A DNA stretch of 49,833 nt from Actinoplanes cyaneus. Its GTDB lineage: Bacteria; Actinomycetota; Actinomycetes; Mycobacteriales; Micromonosporaceae. The DNA lies in contig NZ_BOMH01000032.1 of the NCBI RefSeq assembly GCF_016862095.1, positions 1-49,833 of the forward strand, read 5' to 3'. Each line of letters opens with the position of its first letter. The stretch's first letter is position 1. Positions 44,265 through 49,833 of the stretch are shown here, piece after piece. The notes beneath the pieces are model-generated. The model searched no databases and had not been told where the DNA came from. It was given only the letters and a program-made list of their open reading frames with translations. A program made the position numbers and the translations under genes.

Positions 44265-44663
44265 TCAACGGGTCAGCCGGGCGGCTATCCGACGCCACCC
44301 GTCGTGCACCTCCGACAACTCCGGGGTGGGCGGGGGCGGGCCGCCGATGCCCTGCTCGGCGAGCAGCTCGTCGCCGGGGTCGGTGTCCCCGCCGGCCATC
44401 GCGCGGGCCGCCTCGATCTCCTTGCGGATCGCGTCCGCGCCGTCCAGCGGGTACATCGGCTCGACCACGGCCATCAGCTCGTCGTCGGCGACCACGGCAC
44501 GGGCCAGGGCGATCGCGTGGTCCCTTTCGTACGGACCGCAGACGACCGGGTCCCAGCCCTCCCGGTCGTCCAGGGAGCCGATGGTGATCACCCATGGCGC
44601 ATCGGTCAGTGGCGAACCGGGCGGCAGGTGCAGAGTGACGAGTGTGCCCACGCAGGACATCAT
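44265..44663 (-). CDS. Small conserved protein of unknown function
   Basis: 132 residues, not recognised. The first 70 residues look like a small alpha/beta domain (WVITIGSLDDREGWDPVVCGPYERDHAIALARAVV); the rest is acidic and proline-rich (DTDPGDELLAEQGIGGPPPP), ending with a basic helix. There is no signal peptide or membrane span. The first ATG overlaps the YihY stop by four bases (ATGA), which strongly supports the start and coupled translation. Confidence 0.72.
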   Translation of the reverse strand: MMSCVGTLVTLHLPPGSPLTDAPWVITIGSLDDREGWDPVVCGPYERDHAIALARAVVADDELMAVVEPMYPLDGADAIRKEIEAARAMAGGDTDPGDELLAEQGIGGPPPPTPELSEVHDGWRRIAARLTR

Positions 44664-45580
44664 CGCGGGCGGGCGTCCCGGATCCAGAGGTTTTGCCCCA
44701 CGGGAGCGGTTTTATCGTCAGCTGAGAGGTCCACCACACGCCCGTGCGGACTGGTCGCCGCCCACGCCGCGCCGAAGAGCAGCAGCTGGTGGAAGACGTA
44801 CAGGTAGACCAGGGCGCCCACGGCGGAGCCGACCAGGCCGTACGCCGGATTGCGCTCGACCATCGCGACGAACGACTTGCCCACCGTGTTGAGCAGCATC
44901 AGTCCGATCCCGACCTGCAGCACCGGCGGGGCCATCCGCCGCGCGGTCATCCGCAGCCGTGGCACCGCGGCCAGCAGAGCCGCCGCCAGCAGCATGTTCA
45001 CGCCGAGCGTGAGGATCAGGCTGACCACCGACAGCGTCTTCTGGAACCCGCCGTCGGCCAGCCAGTCCAGCAGCGTCTCCAGGCCGTAGACGGCCGCCTG
45101 GGTCAGCGCCAGCAGCAGGAGGACGCCGATCAGCACGCCCAGGTCCACGGCCTGCCGGATGCCGAAGTAGCCGGGCTGCTCGCGGACCCGCCAGATGTGC
45201 CGCTGCGAGGAACGGAGAGCCTCGACCCAGCCGATGCCGGTGAAGGTCAGGCCGAGGATGCCGACGATCCCGACCGTCTTCTTGCTGTCCAGGATGGCCT
45301 GCACGTCCAGGAACGGCAGGTTCTGCCGGAGGAAGTCGTGCACCGCGTCGAACAGCTGGGTGTTGCTGGTCAGCAGGAACCCGAAGATCGAGTAACCGAT
45401 CAGCAGCAGCGCGAACACGGCGAAGAAGCCGTAGTACGCGCTGGCCGCGGCGAGCCGGCCGCCCTGGACGCTGTCGTAGCGCAACAGTGCCCGGCACAGG
45501 TGGTCGAAGTACCGGGAGCGGTACCGCACCACCATGATCCGGGCTGCGGCCGCGTCATACGCCCGATCGATAGGGTTCAC
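44660..45580 (-). CDS. YihY/BrkB family membrane protein
   Basis: 306 residues with about six membrane spans. AAASAYYGFFAVFALLLIGY near residue 45, then GLTFTGIGWVEALRSSQRHIWRV and GSAVGALVYLYVFHQLLLFGAAW, are the family landmarks. YihY proteins were once called ribonuclease BN in error; their real role, perhaps in transport or envelope function, is open. It starts at GTG 45580: TACGGT lies six bases upstream on the minus strand and there is no ribosome site. It is 21 bases from the ligase-like gene but seems to have its own promoter. Confidence 0.9.
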   Translation of the reverse strand: MNPIDRAYDAAAARIMVVRYRSRYFDHLCRALLRYDSVQGGRLAAASAYYGFFAVFALLLIGYSIFGFLLTSNTQLFDAVHDFLRQNLPFLDVQAILDSKKTVGIVGILGLTFTGIGWVEALRSSQRHIWRVREQPGYFGIRQAVDLGVLIGVLLLLALTQAAVYGLETLLDWLADGGFQKTLSVVSLILTLGVNMLLAAALLAAVPRLRMTARRMAPPVLQVGIGLMLLNTVGKSFVAMVERNPAYGLVGSAVGALVYLYVFHQLLLFGAAWAATSPHGRVVDLSADDKTAPVGQNLWIRDARPR

Positions 45581-45586
45581 CGCGCG

Positions 45587-45592
45587 ACCGTA
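45587..45592 (-). promoter_or_regulatory. -10 hexamer TACGGT, leaderless promoter of yihY
   Basis: TACGGT-N6-GTG on the minus strand, with no Shine-Dalgarno before the GTG. Confidence 0.5.
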
Positions 45593-45601
45593 ACCGAAAG
45601 A

Positions 45602-46132
45602 TCAGCCGCCGAGCGGGAAGTCACGCCGTGGCCGCCACGGGCCCTCTCCACCGTGGGAGAACAGCGTGAACGACGAGACCGGGAACCGGCAGGAGAAGCC
45701 GGCCAGGTCGTCGAAGACCGCGTCCAGTGCCTCCGGCGCCACGTCCTGCGCGACAGTGACGTGCGGATGGTACGGAAAGCGGCTGTCCCGGCGGATGTCG
45801 CCGGATCTGGTGATCGCCTCGGCGAGCAGCTCACACTCACTGATACCCATCGCCAGGCTGACGAACACCACCTCGGTGATCGGCCTGAACGTGCCTGTCC
45901 CGCGCAGGTGCACGGTGAACGGCGGCTGGGCCGCGGCGACCGCCTCGAGGTGCTTCTCCACCGCGGGCAGTGCCCCGGTGTCCACCTCGGTCGGCCCGAG
46001 CAGCGTGACGTGCGCCGGCGTCCAGGCGGCCTGCGGGTCGCCGGCCTCCGCGCGCCGGCGCGTCAGCATCGTCCCCCAGGGCTCCGGGATGTCGATCGCC
46101 ACGCCGATGCGCGTCCGGGACGGATCACCCAC
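45602..46132 (-). CDS. 2'-5' RNA ligase (2H phosphoesterase) family protein
   Basis: 176 residues with both catalytic H-x-T motifs of the 2H superfamily: AHVTLLGP (about residue 41) and YHPHVTVAQ (about 122). Family members hydrolyse cyclic phosphodiesters, such as 2',3'-cyclic phosphates, or ligate tRNA halves in vitro; the cellular role in bacteria is usually unknown. The GTG start lies four bases after the trpS stop, so it is co-transcribed with trpS. This fits an RNA- or tRNA-related job, which is inference. Confidence 0.88.
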   Translation of the reverse strand: MGDPSRTRIGVAIDIPEPWGTMLTRRRAEAGDPQAAWTPAHVTLLGPTEVDTGALPAVEKHLEAVAAAQPPFTVHLRGTGTFRPITEVVFVSLAMGISECELLAEAITRSGDIRRDSRFPYHPHVTVAQDVAPEALDAVFDDLAGFSCRFPVSSFTLFSHGGEGPWRPRRDFPLGG

Positions 46133-46136
46133 GGGC

Positions 46137-47171
46137 TCAGGCCCCGCGGGCGGGGCTGAGGAAACCCACGTTCTTGTACGTCTTGGCGAGCGTCACCGAG
46201 GCCACGGCCCGCGCCTTCTCCGCGCCGACGGCCAGGATCTTGTCGAGCTGGGCCTTGTCGTCCAGGTAGCCCTTGGTCTTCTCCTGGATCGGCTTGACGA
46301 ACTCGACGAGCACCTCGGCGAGGTCCTTCTTGAGGTCGCCGTAGCCGCGGCCGTCGTACTGCTCCAGGAGCTCGTCGATGGTGCGCGTGGTGAGCGCCGC
46401 GTACATCGTCAGCAGGTTGCTGATGCCGGGCTTGTTCACCTCGTCGTAGAGGATCTCGCGACCCGTGTCGGTGACCGCCGACTTGATCTTCTTGGCCGAG
46501 CGGGCCGGGTCGTCCAGCAGCTCGATGATGCCGTTCGGCGAGGACGCCGACTTGGACATCTTGATCGTCGGATCCTGCAGGTCGGTGATCTTCGCGGTGT
46601 CCTTGACGATGTACGCCGACGGCATCGTGTAGGTCGGCGCGAACCGGGTGTTGAACCGCTGCGCCAGGTCGCGGGTCAGCTCCAGGTGCTGCCGCTGGTC
46701 CTCCCCCACCGGGACCTGGTCGGCCTGGTAGAGCAGGATGTCGGCGGCCTGCAGGATCGGGTAGGTGAACAGCCCGACAGAGGTGCTGTCCTGCCCGGCC
46801 TTGGCCGACTTGTCCTTGAACTGGACCATCCGGCTGGCCTCGCCGAACCCGGTGATGCAGCTGAGCACCCAGCCGAGCTGCGCGTGCTCCGGCACATGGG
46901 ACTGGACGAAGAGCGTGCAGCGCTCCGGGTCCAGGCCGACGGCGAGCAACTGCGCGACGGAAACCCGAGTACGGTTACGAAGCGCGACCGGATCATGACC
47001 CATCGTGATCGCGTGCAGGTCGACCACGCAGTAGAACGCGTCGTGCGTCTCCTGCATCGCCACCCAGTTGCGCACGGCGCCCAGATAGTTGCCGAGGTGG
47101 AAGGAGTCGGCGGTCGGCTGGATGCCGGAGAGCACTCGCGGGCGGCGGGCAACGTCGGACATGAGGGCCAT
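46137..47171 (-). CDS. trpS: Tryptophanyl-tRNA synthetase
   Basis: Class Ic synthetase of 344 residues. SGIQPTADSFHLGNYLGA contains the HIGH-like motif, DLHAIT and GEDQRQHLELTRDLA are tryptophan-enzyme landmarks, and TIKMSKSASS is the KMSKS loop. The length is normal. ATG 47171 and a second ATG three codons later (MSDVARRP) are both possible. It is divergent from galE over about 130 bases. Some actinobacteria carry a second, antibiotic-resistant TrpRS; nothing here decides which type this is. Confidence 0.95.
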   Translation of the reverse strand: MALMSDVARRPRVLSGIQPTADSFHLGNYLGAVRNWVAMQETHDAFYCVVDLHAITMGHDPVALRNRTRVSVAQLLAVGLDPERCTLFVQSHVPEHAQLGWVLSCITGFGEASRMVQFKDKSAKAGQDSTSVGLFTYPILQAADILLYQADQVPVGEDQRQHLELTRDLAQRFNTRFAPTYTMPSAYIVKDTAKITDLQDPTIKMSKSASSPNGIIELLDDPARSAKKIKSAVTDTGREILYDEVNKPGISNLLTMYAALTTRTIDELLEQYDGRGYGDLKKDLAEVLVEFVKPIQEKTKGYLDDKAQLDKILAVGAEKARAVASVTLAKTYKNVGFLSPARGA

Positions 47172-47262
47172 TGTGTCAGTCTCGAACCGGATACCGAAAA
47201 CCCCCTCACCGCCGTCGAGTGATGTTCGAACCTGTTGACTTATGAGCGCTTCCGCGTGATTC

Positions 47263-47268
47263 TATGAT
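47263..47268 (+). promoter_or_regulatory. -10 hexamer TATGAT of galE
   Basis: Consensus-like TATGAT 30 bases before the GTG start. TTGACT at 47235-47240 is too far (22 bases) to be an ideal -35. AGAAAGG about 15 bases before the GTG is the likely ribosome site. Confidence 0.5.
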
Positions 47269-47298
47269 CGCCATCCCCGCCAGAAAGGTCCCTCAGCC

Positions 47299-48273
47299 GT
47301 GAAACTGCTCGTCACCGGCGGTGCCGGTTATGTCGGAAGTGTGACCAGTCGGCTGCTGCTGGACGCCGGCCACGAGGTCGTGGTGCTCGACAGCCTGCGC
47401 ACCGGCTTCCGCGAGGCGGTCGCACCCGACGCCTCGTTCGTCGAGGCCGACATCGCCGACGCCGCCCGGGTCCTCACCCCCGAGGCCGGCTTCGACGCGG
47501 TGCTGCACTTCGCCGGGCTGATCGCGGCCGGTGAGTCGATGGCCAAGCCGGAGCTCTACTGGCACGAGAACGTGGTGAAGTCGCTCGCCCTGCTGGATGC
47601 GATCCGCGCCGCCCGGGTCCCGCGGGTGATCTTCTCGTCGACCGCCGCGGTTTACGGCAACCCGGTCGAGATTCCCATCAGCGAGACCGCCGCCAAGGCC
47701 CCCACCAGCACGTACGGGTCGACCAAGCTCACCTTCGACCTGGCGCTGACCTCCGAGACGTTCGCCCACAACCTGGCCGCCGTGTCACTGCGCTACTTCA
47801 ACGTCGCCGGGGCGTACATCAGCGAGAGCCACGAGATCGGCGAGCGGCACGACCCCGAGACCCACCTGATCCCGATCACGTTGCAGGCCGCCGCCGGCAA
47901 GCGGGAGAAGCTGCAGCTGTTCGGCGACGACTACCCGACGCCGGACGGGACGTGCGTGCGCGACTACATCCACGTGCAGGACCTGGCCCGGGCGCACCTG
48001 CTCGCGCTGGAGGCGGCGACGCCCGGCGAGCACAAGATCTACAACCTGGGCAACGGCAACGGCTTCTCCAACAAGCAGGTCGTCGAGGCGGCCCGCGAGG
48101 TCACCGGCGCGGCCATCCCGGTCGAGATCGCCCCGCGCCGCGACGGCGACCCGGCCACACTCGTGGCGTCCTCCTCGCGCGCCCGCGAGGAGTTGGGATG
48201 GGTTCCCGAGAAGAACACCCTGCAGGAGATGATCGGCGACGCCTGGGCGTTCTACCGCAAGCACGTGGCATGA
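47299..48273 (+). CDS. galE: UDP-glucose 4-epimerase
   Basis: Extended SDR of 324 residues. The NAD motif TGGAGYVG is at 6-13, FSSTAAVYG carries the catalytic Ser/Thr, and Tyr139 with Lys143 form the YxxxK pair. It interconverts UDP-glucose and UDP-galactose in the Leloir pathway and can supply UDP-Gal to polysaccharide synthesis. The start is GTG 47299. galK follows after 64 bases on the same strand, so the two form a galEK operon; galT is not in the window. Confidence 0.94.
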   Translation: MKLLVTGGAGYVGSVTSRLLLDAGHEVVVLDSLRTGFREAVAPDASFVEADIADAARVLTPEAGFDAVLHFAGLIAAGESMAKPELYWHENVVKSLALLDAIRAARVPRVIFSSTAAVYGNPVEIPISETAAKAPTSTYGSTKLTFDLALTSETFAHNLAAVSLRYFNVAGAYISESHEIGERHDPETHLIPITLQAAAGKREKLQLFGDDYPTPDGTCVRDYIHVQDLARAHLLALEAATPGEHKIYNLGNGNGFSNKQVVEAAREVTGAAIPVEIAPRRDGDPATLVASSSRAREELGWVPEKNTLQEMIGDAWAFYRKHVA

Positions 48274-48337
48274 GCGACCGGTGTCACCACGGCCGCGCGG
48301 GCGGCCGCCGGGAACGCGGGCCGAAGAGAGGCACAGC

Positions 48338-49483
48338 ATGAGCGACATCTCCGTCAAGGCCACCGAGGCCTTCACCGCGGCGTACGGGGAGGAGCCGGCC
48401 GGTCTGTGGGCGGCGCCCGGCCGGGTCAACCTGATCGGCGAGCACACCGACTACAACGACGGCTTCGTGCTGCCGTTCGCGTTGCCGCAGCGCACCGTCG
48501 CCGCGGTCGCCCCCAGCCCGGACGGCACCTGGTCGGTCTGCTCCACCCTCGCGCCCGAACCGGTGAGCTTCGGCGTCACCGAGCCGGGCGAGGTGACCGG
48601 CTGGGGGGCGTACGTCGCCGGGGTGGTCTGGGCGCTGCGCGAGGCCGGCTTCGAACCACCCGCCGTGCGCATCGCGATCGACTCCGAGGTGCCGCTCGGC
48701 TCCGGCCTGTCGTCCTCCGCCGCCCTGGAGTCGTCGGTGCTCACCGCGCTGATCGACCTGGGCGGGCTGGACGTGCCGCTGGAACGGCGCCCCGCGATCG
48801 CCCAGCGCGCCGAGAACCTGTACGTCGGCGCGCCCACCGGCATCCTCGACCAGTCCGCGTCGATCCGCTGCGAGGCCGGCAAGGCGCTGTTCCTGGACTG
48901 CCGGTCCTACGAGATCGAGCAGATCCCGTTCGACCTGGCCGCCGCGGGCCTGGCCATCCTGGTGATCAACAGCAACGCGCCGCACCAGCATGTCGACGGT
49001 GAGTACGGCGCCCGCCGCAAGAGCTGCGAGGAGTCCGCCGCGATCCTCGGCGTTCCCGCGCTGCGCGACGTCAGCGTGGCCGGCCTGCCGGACGCCCTCG
49101 ACCGCCTCGGCGACGACGTGCTGCGCAAGCGCACCCGGCACATCGTCACCGAGAACCAGCGGGTCCTGGACACCGTGGCCCTGCTCCGCGACGGACGGGT
49201 CCGCGAGATCGGCCCGTTGCTGACCGCGTCGCACGCCTCGATGCGCGACGACTTCGAGATCACCGTGGCCCAGGTGGACGTGGCCGTGGAGGCCGCCCTG
49301 GCCGCCGGGGCTCACGGCGCCCGGATGACCGGTGGCGGCTTCGGCGGTTGTGTCCTGGCGCTGATCGACGCCGCCGAGGCCGGCTCGACCGCCGACGCCG
49401 TGGCAGCGGCCTACGCCGAGCGCGGCTTCACCGCCCCGACGAGCTGGGTCGCCGTGGCCGGCCCGGGCGCCACCCGCCTCTGA
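48338..49483 (+). CDS. galK: Galactokinase
   Basis: GHMP kinase of 381 residues phosphorylating galactose at C1. GRVNLIGEHTDYNDGFVLP is the galactokinase signature near the N-terminus, PLGSGLSSSAA is the ATP-binding GHMP loop, and RMTGGGFGGC the C-terminal motif. ATG 48338 has GAGG nearby; the open frame to 48281 is upstream noncoding. No galT follows; the stretch to the window edge is noncoding, so the rest of the Leloir set, if present, lies elsewhere. Confidence 0.95.
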   Translation: MSDISVKATEAFTAAYGEEPAGLWAAPGRVNLIGEHTDYNDGFVLPFALPQRTVAAVAPSPDGTWSVCSTLAPEPVSFGVTEPGEVTGWGAYVAGVVWALREAGFEPPAVRIAIDSEVPLGSGLSSSAALESSVLTALIDLGGLDVPLERRPAIAQRAENLYVGAPTGILDQSASIRCEAGKALFLDCRSYEIEQIPFDLAAAGLAILVINSNAPHQHVDGEYGARRKSCEESAAILGVPALRDVSVAGLPDALDRLGDDVLRKRTRHIVTENQRVLDTVALLRDGRVREIGPLLTASHASMRDDFEITVAQVDVAVEAALAAGAHGARMTGGGFGGCVLALIDAAEAGSTADAVAAAYAERGFTAPTSWVAVAGPGATRL

Positions 49484-49678
49484 CCCACCCGCCGGCCGGT
49501 CGCGCGATCCTCGTGATGCCCGCCCGCACGGTGACTCGTGATGCCCGCCCGCGCGGGTGAGCCGTCGCGTCCGCCGGTCGGTCGCGCGGTCCTCGTGAGT
49601 CCCCGGCGCGGTGAGCCGTCGCGTTCGCCGGAGCCCGCGACCCGATCCCGGCCCGGGCCAGCGACGCGACTCACGCTT
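49484..49678. repeat. Non-coding stretch with short direct repeats after galK
   Basis: No credible gene. CGTGATGCCCGCCCG occurs twice (about 49511 and 49537), and CGCGGTGAGCCGTCGCG-like blocks recur around 49553 and 49607. These look like degenerate intergenic repeats leading into the palindrome at 49679. Confidence 0.5.
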
Positions 49679-49735
49679 CCGGCTGGTTCTCATGGGCGTT
49701 ATTCGTGCCTCATAACGCCCATGAGAACCAGCCGG
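49679..49735. repeat. Perfect 24-bp inverted repeat
   Basis: Arms 49679-49702 and 49712-49735 are exact reverse complements (core TTCTCATGGGCGTTAT) around a 9-base loop TCGTGCCTC. The arms are AT-richer than their surroundings. It could end galEK transcription, but it is longer and more perfect than the other terminators here, so a dispersed palindromic repeat or protein-binding site is possible. The remaining bases to 49833 show no gene. Confidence 0.7.
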
Positions 49736-49833
49736 GACAGCGGGTCGCGCCGCGGCCTTGACCGGCCGCGGCCTCGCGGGGTTCTTTTGACCGCGCCCAC
49801 CCACGGACGTCGCCCTTGCGGGCTTTGCGTTCT

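Noticed and set aside
44660..45580. Ribonuclease BN
   Set aside because: That label for YihY proteins was an early misassignment; no nuclease motif is present.

Overview
The window is very GC-rich, with G/C-ending codons, many GTG and a few TTG starts, and almost no intergenic DNA inside operons. A complete conservon (CvnA-B-C-D signalling locus), an SCO4848-type membrane protein, a GPP34 protein and a stand-alone methylmalonyl-CoA mutase large chain all point to a filamentous actinobacterium, most likely Micromonosporaceae (Actinoplanes-like). No rRNA, tRNA, CRISPR array, prophage or active insertion sequence was seen.

Layout. 0.1-7.6 kb holds an M20 amidohydrolase, methylmalonyl-CoA mutase large chain, a membrane Ser/Thr kinase, a phospho-sugar mutase and a GPP34 protein. 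7.9-19.2 kb is a surface-polysaccharide island. Homologues of all five enzymes that make UDP-2,3-diacetamido-2,3-dideoxy-mannuronic acid from UDP-GlcNAc are present (WbpA, WbpB, WbpE, WbpD, WbpI types). They surround three GT4 glycosyltransferases and two small, mutually similar proteins of unknown function, each encoded directly behind a glycosyltransferase. 19.4-23.8 kb holds a Nudix hydrolase, upp, and the deoC - aldehyde dehydrogenase - degenerate aldehyde dehydrogenase operon. 23.9-27.5 kb holds an acidic unknown protein and an 854-residue protein whose N-terminus looks like a catalytically dead IS110-type transposase and whose C-terminus matches the tail of the nearby conservon sensor kinase. 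A repeat-rich non-coding stretch follows, then the conservon on the minus strand (28.1-33.1 kb).

33.6-43.6 kb is a nucleoside salvage and uptake region: adenosine deaminase, RlmA-type methyltransferase, thymidine phosphorylase, cytidine deaminase with an unusual C-terminal extension, and a BMP-type nucleoside ABC importer. With upp, deoC, the aldehyde dehydrogenase and possibly the phospho-sugar mutase, it gives a nearly complete route from imported (deoxy)nucleosides to uracil salvage and to glyceraldehyde-3-phosphate plus acetate. 44.0-49.5 kb holds a conserved housekeeping stretch (SCO4848-like protein, an unknown, YihY, 2'-5' RNA ligase-like protein, trpS) and galE-galK. The right edge carries a near-perfect long palindrome.

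Regulation. At least seven transcription units begin with a TAnnnT -10 hexamer six or seven bases before an ATG or GTG, mostly with no Shine-Dalgarno. This points to leaderless transcripts for mutase, GPP34, upp, deoC, add, yihY and a small leader ORF. Most convergent junctions carry strong perfect stem-loops without U-tracts. Terminator, promoter and family calls were made by eye from sequence and from memory of the families; no search was run.
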